From positions 1,916,456-1,980,455 of the forward strand of contig JAJEKV010000102.1 in assembly GCA_021234155.1 (NCBI GenBank): a stretch of 64,000 nucleotides of DNA, given 5' to 3'. The stretch is from Isoetes taiwanensis (Eukaryota; Streptophyta; Lycopodiopsida; Isoetales; Isoetaceae). Made by a program: the position numbers and the translations under genes. The notes beneath the pieces were generated by a model. The model was not told the origin of the DNA and searched no databases. It saw only the letters and a list, made by a program, of their open reading frames with translations. The stretch's first letter is position 1, and the number at the start of each line of letters is the position of its first letter. Below, one piece after another: positions 21,435-33,690 of this stretch.

Positions 21435-24400
21435 ATCATGTTTTCCCATTTGTTCCGTTTTCTTCTTCTTCTTCTCTTCTTGCAACTCATGTGATATAGT
21501 CTCTGACTCTCAAGTAGATCTAATGGTCCTCACAGAGGGCTTTGCCTTCCAGAGTTCCTTAAACCTGCACTCCCAACACTGCTGGCCACTGGTCTCATTC
21601 TATCCTACTTTTCCGTCGCCATAATCATTCAAATTTCACGTAAGAACTCCTTCTCGCATTTGGGGTTTCGCTTTGGATTTTACTAAAGCGCCGGAAATCA
21701 CTCAGGATATGTATGGATCTGCTTGCGACATAGAGGGAGGCCATCTTCGTCTAGGGCCTCACTGCTACGCCACCACCCCCTCGTGGTCCTGCCTCACGCC
21801 CAGCCTCTACCCCAAGCGCGGTAAACATTGCCTACAACCTCACCCCCTATCATCAGAGCCCATCAGTGGGCCCAACCTTCCCCAACCGCGACTTTCATAC
21901 CCCATGCCCACATCCATCATCTCGTGCCAGCACGCCTCTTCCTTCACAACCATCATCATCCGGTGCACGCAGCGATATCCACATCGCCTCCTTTGGCGCC
22001 TCTACCCGTGAATATCCTTTCCCCACGTCAACGCCTTCCCGCTTACAACCTTACGTGATCTCGTAAAACCAATGCTCCCGCATTTCTCAACCGCAGCCTA
22101 CCCCTTCCATCGTAGGTCCTTCCAGTACTCATGCCAAGATCCAACTCAACCTCAATATCCCTACTATAATTCCTGTCCAGCCAAGCACTTTCACATCTAC
22201 CTTTCGACTAAAATCACTGACTTATCCCTACCTACAACACGGAAGGCAAAACCCTAGACTACAGTGCCGCCTACATGGAAGCACTTGAGGCTCTAGGCTG
22301 TCCTAAATGGTCGCGCAACCTCTAACTGAAATTCCACATCTTTTGCACTCATGGTTTCATCAATGGTCATGTCCAACAAAAGCCATTGGAAATAAGAAAA
22401 GACTGCCGTAAATGAACCGCTCGGCTCTGGCTATGGGGATCACGGATGACATCAACTCTATCTCAAGCACCTAAATGAATCAACAAGAGCCTAATGGAGT
22501 CTTCGCCCGGGATTTCAGTGCAGATCACGCATTCTAAGGTTAAGTAAGCTCAAGGAGTATCCTACACAGAGCTTTTATTTTTTGTCCGTTTCATACTCTC
22601 TCCACCATTCACTTGCGATCAATACTCCCTACAGATTTGAGCAAAGTATCGGGACTGCCAATTCACTCACCACGTTTCTCCGGTATGGTTTTCAAGAGCT
22701 CCTGCTCATTCCACTATGGTTCCATAACGGGTTGTTCAGTCACCAATACTAATCCACAAATAAGAATAAATCAAAAGCTATATTTGGTAAAATACTACAA
22801 GCATTTAAGTAAATGAGTGCACCTACCACGTGGTCACCATTGTATATGCAATATTGTGTTAACACATGCTGTTTGAAGAGTGCACTGCATCATCCTACAC
22901 TGCCCGCACAAATGGTTTCATCGGCGCAAACTACACCAAAGAATAATCGCGACTATCAGCAACGCAATTACTCGGTAACCCACTCAACTCTATCAGCTGA
23001 ATAAGGAGCAACCACGGGATCCAACCCACGCCCTCCCTTTTGATCCTTCAAAGCCTGTGTTGTTATCAATCGCCAAGAATGGGGTCATACTGCCACCACA
23101 AAGTCCCTAACTGCATGAAGTAAGTTCCAGGGCCCAGCTTCGCATAAATTCAGGACGAAGATCGGGTCCGGGCCTTTAATGCCACTAACTCCGGATTGGC
23201 ACGGCAAACAAGGCCCGGTGACTCAGTTCTTAGGTCACCTGAAGAGCCGCCTCAGCAATCACGCCGCTTATCAACCAAATTTCCAAAGAAATCAACTCCT
23301 CAATGATCAACAAGAATAAGAGGGAATTTTTCTGAAAATTTAATCCTCCAGTCCACTACAAATTACCAGTTTAAGTTTAGGTTTCACGCCGCACTGCGCA
23401 TCAGCGCCCTCCTTGATCATTATTCCACGGTACGCGAATCCAAGCCTTCGTTAGCCGACACGCTATCCTCATGAGGACGGTGCGTCTACTTTGCACCTGA
23501 CTTGGAGAAGCCTATGCCATATGTCATGCCAAAAGTTCGCCGTAAAGCATTTTGAACTCATGCAAGTCAGCCAAGGCCGTATACTGGGTAAAATGTTCAA
23601 GTGCCACCACTCGCATCAACAAGACAAGATACTCCTTCCACATCTCAACCTCCACGCCTCAGACGTGATCCCAATATTGCCGCCAGGTTGGATTTACTCA
23701 AAGAAGTTGCTGTTTCACTACTACGCGACTCCAGCACGCTGGTTCCGCGCATCCTTTTTTCTCATATGCCTCTAGAATCAAGGAGGAGCTAGGCCAAGAT
23801 CACCTTTTAAGCTCGGGTAAACTATTTTGAAATCATTCTCGCTTCCTATGACTACTACTAATTCCCAACTGTTTTAGGTTACTGCGGGATATACTCTACA
23901 CCCACGGGTCTTGCCACGTGGGTAATCTCCCAAAGTACAACCATGTTCAAAATAGATGGAGGTAGCGCAGTTTCAATCTCATCACGGATAAACTCAAGAA
24001 AACAAATGGGTAAGTATCACATAACCTTTTCGTACCCCTATATGACATCAAATTGGCTAATGGCCATATCACTGAATTAAGGCGCCACCTTCATCAACAT
24101 CGCGGATCTCCCCGCTTTCCCATGAATTGAGCTGGAAAAGCCTACATCCGTGATCGCGAAATGCGTTAGTCGGCGCATCTCCGCCAGTAAAGTATCCATT
24201 ACCGGCCACGGACTCAGTTAGTCAACAATTAGATGGCCAGCCCCACGCCAACAGCACCTCAAAGTATCATTTCTGTTATACGCGGAACCTCTCTCTATTA
24301 TCGCATTCTGAAGAAGCTCAGAATATTTACTGCTGAGGCCCACTGCTGAAATCACTGGCCATCCTACCCCAAATATGCTGATCCTTGGGGAGTAGAAAAT

Positions 24401-24900
24401 GACTTTGATCAGACCAGGTCATTGCTTTGCTTGACCCTTTACCCGGCCTCTTTGCCATCAATCCAACGGGTTGATCACTTTTCAGCGCTGAACTCCTGCA
24501 ACCCCGCTGATGGCAATACCGCCGCGAAGCAAATCTCGCCGGATGAAAATGAGCAACCTCTTTCACTACGCAGCGCCACGATCCTCGTTATGCTCCGCAA
24601 CCTCCCCGCATATTACTGTCTGTGATAATCGGGTCATACCTATATTCAGGACTCCAGGCCGAGACTGTGGACGGGCAATAATCAACTGGCCCCATTGCCG
24701 CAAATCTTCCGCTCCTCTTATCGTAGAATACAGGCTGCTTGCTCCACAAAATTCAAACACATTTTCGCCCGGAGTTACGTAGATCTTCGGGAATCAACAA
24801 AAGCTTGGGGAACTCACCATTCCTGTACTTCAAATCTTGATGCACGTAATTCGCAGGTAGCAACGCATGCAGTACTGGCTCAACCTTAATATCGCGGATC
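21435..24900 (+). pseudogene. Presumed gag-protease region, not recognisable in detail
   Basis: By position this should encode gag and protease. What is visible is a CTT run (21455-21480), then a proline/serine/histidine-rich plus-strand segment (21673-22066 in overlapping frames), and further short plus-strand frames. No zinc knuckle, D-S/T-G protease box or gag core was found, so the label rests only on position between the 5' LTR and the RT/RNase H region. Confidence 0.35.
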
Positions 24901-25620
24901 GCTAAGGCTAAGGCGTAAATTGACAAACTCCTTGTTGCGGTTTGATCTATGAGGTCAAACATTCCATGTAAGGAGCCCCATCGCCACAAGGTTCTTTAAA
25001 CACAATGGTAAGATCCGCGTCTGTGGTGGGATTCATCGGAAACTCAATCAGGCTACTGAGCTGCTACCTACTCTGCCGTAATGTGTCTCGGGAAGAGGTG
25101 GCTGATAAGGATGTAATTTGTTTTTCTCTCAAGCAGCAATGGGGATCTCCAATCAAAGAACTGATCAACCTAAGACTATTACTTACCACCCTGCAGTAAA
25201 TTCTTTGCACATAAGGCGTGGTTCCTTTTGGATTAGTCAAACTCCATCAATGTTTCAACGATCATGCTCCAAGGATTTCATGAAGGAAAATCCTTCTGCA
25301 AATTTTGGCATGACTCTCTCCGCCAGCTCCAGGCATGGTCATTCATTTGGATAAATTGGAACCTGCCTCCAAATGGATGAGTCCTCGCATTGTCTCAACT
25401 GAGAAATGCACCTTTGCGGCCACCTCCTGCACCTCATAGGGCCATGTTGTCACAGTGCTGCATCACCACTGCACTCTCAAAATCGGGCCAGTGCCTGAAG
25501 GCTCAAGCACCAAATTAACATCGGGCGAGACACGCCTTTCCCCGGTAAGGTCAATTCACACTCCACCTCATACCTGACTAGGCAGCCATTGCAGATCCCA
25601 TCTACAAACCACGGGTGACT
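24900..25620 (+). pseudogene. Gypsy reverse transcriptase relic
   Basis: Upstream of RNase H the plus strand keeps a weak RT C-terminal pattern near 25320-25470: a histidine, then CLQ, LN, and later C, G and IGP at spacings that recall 'H...L..CL..C......LN..KC.F.v..G..LGH' of gypsy RTs. The catalytic YVDD/FLDD box was not found; it should lie around 25250-25320 and seems mutated beyond recognition. Confidence comes mainly from its place before a clear RNase H. Confidence 0.4.
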
Positions 25621-25633
25621 TAATCCACCGGGC

Positions 25634-26110
25634 TTGGAATTCCTGTGTGAAGCCGGCTTTTCCACCAGCCTAGCTTTGGCTATGCACCCGCCTCTTGTTC
25701 CTCAATGGGATGTCTTCTACGTTCATGATGTTTCCCCAAGCGCTATTGAGCCGTTCTTTCCTGGCAGAGCTGCGATGCGACACCGGGATAAACTAAATCG
25801 CCATACGCCACCGAAAACTCACACTGAAAGCGAACGACTTTTCACGATGGAAGTTTCAATACCCCCATTTTCTCGCGGTCCAACGCCTGGCCATTACCTT
25901 TGGGTAAAATCAAGTTCTTTGGGACTACCGCCAAGATCTCTATCGATCAAGTCCTGCGCCCACGGGCCGCATTGCTCGCTGGGTCCTTCTTCTCCAAGAA
26001 TTTGCTCCCTTTGAAATCGCTGTCGAAGGCCGTGCAATCTCATGTCGCCCCGGATTATTATCTTTCACGATCTGTATGATCTCTCGCTAACCGAGTCTCG
26101 TGACGCCTTT
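25634..26110 (+). pseudogene. Gypsy RNase H domain relic
   Basis: A 126-codon frame (25634-26014) starts with PPLVPQWDVFYVHDVSPSAIEPF. This parallels the gypsy RT/RNase H hinge 'PP.w...F.v.vDAS..aiG', with HDVS where DAS is expected. In another frame at 25955-26020 the sequence reads TGRIARWVLLLQEF, a close match to the 'GR.aRW.l.LqeF.f' block before the 'PG..n..aD.LSR' terminus. RNase H would remove the RNA strand during reverse transcription. At least one frameshift separates the two motifs. Confidence 0.65.
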
Positions 26111-26340
26111 CCTGATGCCTCTCTTTTGTAACGTGCGTTACTACATTGGTTCCAACACGATTTTCAGTGCAGTACCTCCGCTGTGCTCTTCCAAATTTCT
26201 AAGACGAGATTTCCTCTCTCGCCAAGCGCAACTTTGTGCCGCATCAATTCCTCCGAGGTCCGGTGATTCGCTACCCGCGCGGCTGCGTGATATCTCTGTA
26301 TAAAAGGGTATGACCATCCTTTCCACACGCTGTGTTCTAA

Positions 26341-27070
26341 TTGGGCGAAGTCCTGGTATTGTCTGAGAAGTCGCTACTGGCGCTGCCAGGTGGTGGTCAT
26401 TTTCATGGTGACACCACGCACGCAAAATCCTTCACAGTACATGTGGGTCGACGGGCCTTCAAAGATGCGCTCACGCCTGATGTGGGACGCTTTGCCGGTG
26501 ATTGCCCGCGATCGCCTTCCTTTGACGCCGTCGCTTACCTACCTCAAATGGGAATGGAGACTTTTGTGGACCCAGGATCCTTCATGCGCCACCCGCCCGA
26601 CATTCTGGTTCTCACCGACGCCTACCAAATGGGCGAAGCTTGTGCACTTCTGCATAACACCGCAGGCGCTACAGCCAGGGTCCCCTATCAACAAATTATC
26701 ACATCTCGCTGCTCCCACGAGCCATTAGTGACTGGGTGGTGTCCATTCTTACTCAATCATATATTTAATACATGAGCCGGGACGGATTATCTCCCCGACA
26801 TCATCACAAGAGCACACCTTTACATCCTCAAGGTAATGGTTTGGCAGAAAGTACAAAATAAAACTCTGGTCAGTCATCTCAAGAAAATTTGTGATTTTCC
26901 CGCAGCCGACTGTATGCATAAAACTTCCATCGTTTTGGGCCTATACTACTTGTCGCAGATTGCTACCGTCACACTTCTTTTAAATTGAAGTTTATGGCTC
27001 GAAGCTCTCAAGTGCCGTTTGAATACATCCTTCCCAACACCTGGCTTTCAATCAAGCACGTTTGGCAATC
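26341..27070 (+). pseudogene. Gypsy integrase relic (H2C2 remnant, core, C-terminal block)
   Basis: A 144-codon frame (26341-26775) gives GGHFHG at residues 17-23, matching the 'GGHf.G..T' zinc-finger start. It continues with FAGDCPRS (51-58), MGMETF (70-75), ILVLTDAYQMGEA (88-100), GATARVPYQQIITSR (109-123) and PLVTGW...LLNHIF (128-142), each matching integrase blocks in the right order. The first catalytic Asp (usual GMDFI) reads Glu73, and the second (usual SDRG) reads T131-G132. The third acid survives in a shifted frame within HPQGNGLAES (26818-26853). A further block at 26973-27030 reads SFKLKFMARSSQVPFEY, the 'tpf.LvyG.eavvP.E' motif. Integration activity is lost. Confidence 0.8.
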
Positions 27071-27606
27071 CACTCACGGTGACTCAAAGAAAGTGGGTCT
27101 ACTAATAGACCAATGGATGAACTTCTCGGCGATGCTTATATTCTCGCGGTTCTTCATATGGACAAATAAATTTCTGCAAAAATCTTTGGTACGACAAACG
27201 CCCGAGGACAAAAAATATCCAGCGATTTGGTTCTTTTCTTTATGATTCCCGGTACAAAAATTTCTTCCTAAACTCAAGTTTGGTCATATCTTTATCAAAT
27301 TGTTCACAAGTTGGGACTCAAGCAAGTTTTCAACTGCAGAGTTAGATGGCAGGCACACTCCCATTTCACTTTACATTATGGAAGCGACAGTCTCTAAAGC
27401 ATTTCATCACATGTAGTGCTGCAACTCAACAAATGTATATAGCCAAGAAGCCAATACTCACAGAAGTATTCTAGAAAAGATTTGGCTATTCCTATAGTGA
27501 GATTTTTTTGCAAACAGGGCGCAGCCTAGCTATATTTCCGGGCCATGGGCAGGCACCGCCTCTATACAAAAAACGGGCTCAGAGCCCTTGTATCTACTTC
27601 AAGTCC

Positions 27607-27978
27607 TTAAGAGGGAAAAACCTCTGGTACTCCGTCTGGAGCAGAGGTGATGCTAGAGGGAGATGGTGCAGGTTCTCCGCTGTGATCCCGCACTGGCTCG
27701 CGGTAACTACCTATCCCTGGTCTTCGTCGGATGTTCAGCCATATCCCGCACATTACCCGCCAAATTGGCCCATATCCGCACGCGTTACTGCTGTGGCAGC
27801 CTTTATAGTCCGCATATAATTCATCTTGCGTAATCCACTCCGCTACTGCAAGTATAGTGCAGTCCCTTCGCTCAAACCAGCAGCTAAACCTATACTGAAA
27901 TGCACGGATGCCTTCTACATCTTCCGCTCCGCCTTTATATAGCCAATCGAGGAACTCCTTGTCGACGGACCAATCCAC
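27607..27978 (-). CDS. Antisense ORF in the 3' region of the gypsy element, unidentified
   Basis: A 123-codon uninterrupted frame runs from ATG at 27978 to a stop at 27607, opposite to the element's transcription. It begins MDWSVDKEFLDWLYKGG and is rich in Trp, Cys and charged residues (for example FSCWFERRDC). It has no low-complexity tract until a proline/serine-rich end. Most other frames nearby are shorter, and residue composition looks protein-like. I do not recognise a domain. Antisense ORFs between pol and the 3' LTR are known from some plant Tat-lineage elements, which makes this worth noting. Chance openness in a GC-richer segment is the main alternative. Confidence 0.35.
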   Translation of the reverse strand: MDWSVDKEFLDWLYKGGAEDVEGIRAFQYRFSCWFERRDCTILAVAEWITQDELYADYKGCHSSNACGYGPIWRVMCGIWLNIRRRPGIGSYREPVRDHSGEPAPSPSSITSAPDGVPEVFPS

Positions 27979-28003
27979 AAATTACACGTGTTTGCAATGC
28001 TTC

Positions 28004-28538
28004 CTAGCCGAGAATCTTTTTCTCCGCCGTATATCTAGCCATGGTAATTCCTGAAGTAGTCTCTTTTAATGATATCCCACTTCGAAAGGCCGCGATTGAA
28101 TGCCACTTCTCTCTTCTTTCACGCCACAATAATAATGTGTCCTTTGCCCCACCTGTCACATCCCATCCTTCACGTCTCATCTCTACCGGCTCATTGCTTC
28201 CTCTCACGCTTTTGGGACTTGTGCCGCAATTTTTGCCTCTCAATACACTTCTTGCATCTTGAGACTGCACTACTCAATCGGTTCCAGCCACTTCTCTTCT
28301 ATTCTTCCTACCTTGTGCCTTAAAACCTTTCGCTCTTCGCTACTTTGTCCCTCCGGTGTGGCTCGACTTTCGCTCCCTCCTTTGAATCCTCACTCTTCGC
28401 TTCGCAAATCGCAGCACGCATGGCCGTCTCCCAAGATTTTGCAGTATAATTTCCGCTTACCGCCTCCCATGATCCGCCGCTCTTTTTGTGACCAGATCCT
28501 TCTTGATTTAACTTTCCGTGAAGCCCTTGTTGGCCCAA
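28004..28538 (-). pseudogene. Further antisense frames upstream of 27978, unidentified
   Basis: Two minus-strand frames, 28538-28320 (72 codons, Lys/Glu/Ser-rich, starting MGQQGLHGKLNQEGSG) and 28270-28004 (88 codons), precede the 123-codon frame with gaps of under 50 bases. If they were once one antisense gene it would be about 300 codons with two or more breaks. The opposite strand also has open frames here (28041-28576), so coding status is undecided. Confidence 0.25.
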
Positions 28539-31354
28539 TAAAGAAGCACGCTGAACGCATACAAGCTTCTATTTAATTCTCAAATGGAACTCCGCTCCAA
28601 ATCCCTACTCAGTTGATTTAGCTCTCACGCTAATTCAGTAATGTTCCTTTGAAGGCTACACACCACCGGTCGCATATACCCACCATTTCACACTTACCAT
28701 TTGATTTCTGAGGTATTTGTATATCTCTGTACACCCCTTTTGTTTATCATGAATCACATACAGGATCTTAGATGTCATGAGTTTGCACTCATGACAAGTG
28801 CCAATGTCCATCGTCTGACTAACATCACAAGCCTCTACTAAACCTTTGTTAAATTTCTGTGGAAGAAGTCTTTGGTATTCTATCAAGAATATCACCCAGT
28901 ATCAGCTGTTTTCATAACCCGGCCACGTCACACACTCGGAATTACATAGGACAACCCCAAATGATAAGTCTTCTTATCGTTTCCTAAGAAGTGGGACTTC
29001 TTAACACTTCCATTTCCTCAAGTTTCGTGGGGAGGCCACTTCTCAACCTCCCCATCCTCCCTACACCACAAAATTCCCTATAATCCACCTGTCCTTCCTA
29101 TACAATCAACTGAATGGGTAATTGGCCGTCATGTCCAAAGCCCCAGATACCCATGTCAATCGCCTCCTCCTCCGCTACACCCATCCAGCCTTACACCATC
29201 TTTCCCAAACATCATAAAACTGTGCACAATTTCGCCTACTCTACCACACTTACGGGCTTGTTGTATCAAGATCAAGCAGGGATGCCTGCTCACGCTTCCT
29301 GCCATAAGAATCCCAAGATGCTCTTATGAGCTTTGCCCGGGCACTAGAGGCCTTCCGATGCGGTGCACACTGGTAGGACCTTCAAGCACGCTTCTGCTGG
29401 GTAGTAACCTTGGATAAACTTCAAGACAAGCATGAAGCCTTCTACGTGTGCCCAGCACGATCCCCAAAAGTGCATACAAGATCAAGTAAGCTAACTTATG
29501 TATCACTGTGTCTAGCTCCACCGTCAGGAATTCAGAATCTCTATTGGAGCACAAATAAGTCCAAAGCCGCTTCCTGAAAATAAGGGACGGCAGGATATTA
29601 TAAGCCTCAATTTTGTAATTCAACTTTGTGACACTCTCAAAGATTTCAAGTTCAAAACCTTTCAAAGACGGACGCTTCGTTGCCTCCTTTGACGGCTCAG
29701 CTTTCACATTTTCACCTCCGGTGCTTCCAACTTCAAGATCAGCTTACGCAGGTGCAGAAACAGAAGATAATCGATGACGCGAGATTGCCGGGGTGGCTTC
29801 CGCCCCTCAATACTCCGGGAAATCCTCCTGCAGTCCATTCTCTCGTAAACGGTCCGTGACTACCACGCCGCTAGAACGGGACAACCGATACTTGATCTTG
29901 AATAAATACCACGTTAGTTACATTCTAAATTTACGAGGTCAAGTAAAACTTGATTTGCCATACCATTCCAATGCACGCCTTTGACTCAGCCTTCTTCCCG
30001 CTTATCACACGATTATATTGCTCGCCGCCACTCCTTCCCTCTTTTCACGGGTATGCGCCAGCGGACTCGTGGATATTCCTCTCGAGCAAAGCGATTTTCT
30101 TCGATTTCACAAAACTCTCCACTGAAGATACAAGGGTTGTGATGTGTGCCCTTTGTGGTTCCTTTGATCCTGGCTATTAATCGCGCCGGATCCGCATTTA
30201 TCACTCTTCAGAGTTGTTCAAACGCCCCATGGCTTATATATTCTCATGATTTCTATCCGGTGATACATGTGAACATTTCCGGAAATGGGCCACGCCAAAT
30301 TTTCTAGGTGACTCTATCAGGTAAAGGGTGCTTCTGTGATAATAATCCATAGCCCAGTGTGATCTTCATACCTAAATTTCATCAGATAAGTATGCCTCGG
30401 AGCTTTCTGCTAATCATTTGTAGAGATCTTCCGGGTAAGCGGAAGTGCCAGAATGTATAAGGAAGTGGATTGGTAGGGACATCCTGAGATCTTCCTTTAT
30501 GCACAAATTTATATGCAGCACTCACGTTACAATAATTACGAGCCTTGCTGATAGGCAAGACGTCCCTACTGATGGCAATTCTCCCACAACTCTCAACTTC
30601 CTTTGGGATCGCCGGTGCTCTTGATCCGATACTAATTCGCGGGAGACCGGCTGAAGAAATCCATGCCCTACGTGGGCATGGTTCCTTTCCCTATGTTCTC
30701 GGGCGACATTCTCCAGTACATCACTCATTACGCCTTTTGGACTAAGGTCATGGATGGTCATGCTCGGATGGATCTACCTTTATCTTCGATGATTCGTGGG
30801 ATCCATGTTTGTTCGGCCATTGGGGCAGAAGGTGCCACTGATACCAGCTCACGCACTGGGATCTGCTACTGCTACGACGCGCGGTTGGCAAACGCCGCGA
30901 TGCGCCTTGTCTTGGCGTTCTTGCGAATGCCACCAATTCTTTACCTGATCCTTCGTACCCATCTTCGCTGTGATTTTAGCCGCCTGCTAATGGTACTTCC
31001 TGGTTAAGCTCCTTAAATCCGGCAAATAGTCTCATTTTTTGAATAATCGCAGAATCAATGCTGCCGCTGTTGCAAGCAATTTCGGCCTCTCCAGACTGCC
31101 TCCCTCAAGTGGAATGCTCAAGAGCATTTCCTCTTCTGCATCACTTCATGCTGCCTTTGAAGATACATGGTACGCCTTCTATTGATGCAGATCCTCGCCT
31201 TTGCCAAAATACCTCAGCTTCTTCGTATACACGCCAGGATCCTACACATTAGCATTTCATAATGAAAGCTCCGCCTCACATGAGGATCACTTTCGTGATG
31301 ATGGCTTCCCGCCTCGTAAACTCTTCCTCCTTTCTTCATCACTTCCGAGTGTCG

Positions 31355-31367
31355 CTTGGTGGGGGAG
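31355..31367 (+). promoter_or_regulatory. Polypurine tract of the 10.8-kb element
   Basis: CTTGGTGGGGGAG ends exactly where the 3' LTR begins (TGTTAG at 31368). This is the expected priming site for plus-strand DNA and confirms the plus orientation. Confidence 0.8.
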
Positions 31368-31757
31368 TGTTAGTCCGCGGCTCTCCGCATGTGACTATTC
31401 ATGCATACAACAGACCAGGCTGCTTCCGGCGGATCTCACAGCAGCTACACAAATATCACAAAGGCTCAAAGAAAAGACTACTAGCAGCGGTAATTACTTA
31501 GCCAAAGCTCACGAATAAGAGGCTGCATAAGGACGGCCTGGCTACCGTACAAGGCCACAATGGATTCTAGGCACTTGCGAGGTCCCCAGAATCAGGCCTG
31601 TGAGTCGTGCACCCACGTAGATCAGAGTGTCTATATTGGCCAAAGGCTGGGCTGTACTATATATGAGTAGAGCTTAGCATGTGAGTTTTTAGATGAGTTT
31701 TGAGTCTTGTCTCCTTTCATAAAGCTTTTCTCTCTATTAAGTAGAGCCGCATGTTCA
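31368..31757 (+). repeat. 3' LTR of the 10.8-kb gypsy element
   Basis: TG at 31368 and CA at 31756-31757. It aligns with 20961-21413 over its full length with many small indels, including the shared TATA-like region. Confidence 0.85.
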
Positions 31758-32060
31758 TTTCACTATACCATTTCTGTAACCTGCACTCCAAACAAAAAGC
31801 AACAAATTAAAACTTGTATATACAAACAAATCCTCATTAAAGAGGTGAGGTGTGTCTATTGGGTGTAAAAGCCACAGCTGCAAGCTGGATCATGTAGTAG
31901 CTCACACCTCTTTCAGAGGCCGACACGGATCCCAAGAGGGATCTAGGGTTGTAACTGACATTAAATAGGCTTCCTTGGCTTCAGGAGCCTTCATATCCGT
32001 ACTTTGGGGTTCTTCAATATAAGACTGCATCTTCTCTTGAAGTGGGCAGCCCTCACAAAA
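31758..32060. other. Spacer between two LTR elements
   Basis: About 300 bases without recognised coding or repeat content. It contains a possible hairpin, 'aaagaggtgaggtgtg' (31838-31853) against 'cacacctctttcag' (31900-31914). Confidence 0.4.
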
Positions 32061-33690
32061 TGTGACGCCTGTGAAATATGTAATACCATGCCATATCGCA
32101 CAGTTTCTGCCTACGCCAAGTGCATTTGCAATGGGAATTCTAATTGCAACTAGAAGTTATTTAAAAGGATTAAATTAGCTTGGCGTAATTTAATAATGAT
32201 AATAACTGCAACCTAGAAATGCTTAGCTTACTCAATATTTGGGAGGCCACTGCCCCACCATTTAAGATGGGATTTTCTGCTTTGATGCCAATCTGACTTC
32301 AGTCCTCAGGATTGACCTTCAAGATCGTATCAAGAAGGCCAGAGTCAAGGCCACCAGTTTGCCATACTGCAGATCACCAGTTCCCCGTGAAAGGCACAAA
32401 TGGAATTCTCAACTTTAAGATGGATGCCCATGAAACGGTAGTCCTGGCTTTCAAAATTCAGTAGGTGGCTAAAGGTGTGAATTTCTAGCAATACTTGGTT
32501 GTCCACAGCCTCTTCTCTGCTCTCTTTGAATCAATTGCAGAAAAACAACCCTGATTTGTACAAGTTCTCTATATTCACCTTCACCTTGTACTCCCAAAGG
32601 ATGGATTGTTAGTTCTTTATTTAATCTGACTTTGAAAACGGGGATTACGGGGTAGAGGCCTCTCGAACTGCATTGTAGTATATGTTCTAGATAGTTTCCT
32701 CAGATATGTGTCCATTGGGGCCAAGTGGGTTGCCTGTAAGAAACTCCCACTGGTCCGATGCTATGGTCCGGGCTTAGCACTGCATAGCGTCACAAAGCAG
32801 GACATGAGGGTGGGGTCTGTATGAGCAGCAAGGGCCTCTGTGACTCCTACAGGCTAGAAAATTGATAGCCGTCACACACGCTTGAGGGTCGGGTGGCTGG
32901 AACCGAGCACTGGGTGTAGAGGTGTGATCCAGACATGGAGCAATTGTATGCACTCTGAGTAGATTTAGGCAGTAAGTCGGGTACGATGCGTCCGGGATGC
33001 GTAATTTATCTTCTAGAAAGGCCCACCCATGGAAATCACCAGATTCTCAAGGACGCCCCTACCTGCCTCATACGGACAAAAGGCCATGAACTGATAGGCT
33101 CGAGGGGGTGAGTGATGCCCGAGTTTATGCTTCCTAAGGCTATAGTAAAGCATATAGCATGAATTCCACCCATCCGCGGTAGCGTGCATGGGGGAGGGGT
33201 TGAAGTGGAGGACAACCTAGGCCAATGTTCTATGCCAGCCAACGCCAAGACTTTGGCCCTGGCTGATCCTTGAGTAGCCCAGCCATGTCGATCCTCACGG
33301 AGTCCGAGCCGTAGAACCTCGCTCCGGGTGTGTTTTGTAGGATTAGATGCATACATTCTGGCGCTGAGCCATTATTAGATGGATGCGCGGGTGTGTTATT
33401 TATGTGTATATTCATGCTGTGGTGCTAACTTTGTATTCATGTTTCCATGATTTAGGAGTCCCATTGAAGGCGCGTAATAATGACCCTTCAGGTTCCTTCT
33501 TCTTCGGGCCTCATCGGCAGGATGGCCCAAATGTAGAATGAGGCCCTGCCTGGGCGGCAGGGATGATTGCCATGGGAGTCCTCAATGTATATCCGGTGGT
33601 CGAGTATGCATTCCTGGGAGTCGCTACAAGGGTAATGCAGCTTGATTCGTTGCTCAACATAGCACTGGCTGCCAAACACTAACTCGCTGA
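32061..33690 (+). repeat. LTR A of the chromovirus-like gypsy family (5' LTR of element 1)
   Basis: It starts TGTGACGCCTGTGAAATATG and follows LTR B (43417-45155) through shared blocks: 'gattaaattagcttggcg', 'aatgataataact', 'ggtagaggcctctc', 'tgcattgtagtata', 'agatttaggcag' and 'gaatgaggccc'. Similarity fades after about 33690, short of the expected CA end, and no primer-binding site follows, so the 3' end of this LTR seems lost or displaced by an insertion. Confidence 0.75.

Larger units (their letters stand above)
27100..31355. other. 4.2-kb region between integrase and 3' LTR
   Basis: This is longer than needed for a polypurine tract and untranslated DNA. Plus-strand frames are short and unrecognised. 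Minus-strand frames cluster at 28538-27607, described separately. Several plant gypsy lineages carry extra sense or antisense ORFs at this position; I cannot show homology here. Confidence 0.5.
20961..31757 (+). mobile_element. Ty3/gypsy LTR retrotransposon with both LTRs, about 10.8 kb, degenerate
   Basis: The element is bounded by two homologous LTRs (20961-21413 and 31368-31757), both TGTTA...TGTTCA. A polypurine tract lies directly before the right one. The domain order on the plus strand is RT, RNase H, integrase, which is the Ty3/gypsy order. RNase H and integrase motifs are convincing: ARWVLLLQEF, GGHFHG, and HPQGNGLAES followed by a VPFEY block. The last set resembles plant non-chromodomain gypsy (Tat-like) elements, but I assign the clade tentatively. 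About 4.2 kb separates the integrase from the 3' LTR and about 3.5 kb precedes the RT. All frames are broken. Confidence 0.8.

Noticed and set aside
21673-22066. Three overlapping Pro/Ser/His-rich plus-strand frames
   Set aside because: They overlap in different phases of one C-rich segment, with no conserved motif. They are recorded only as the presumed gag region.
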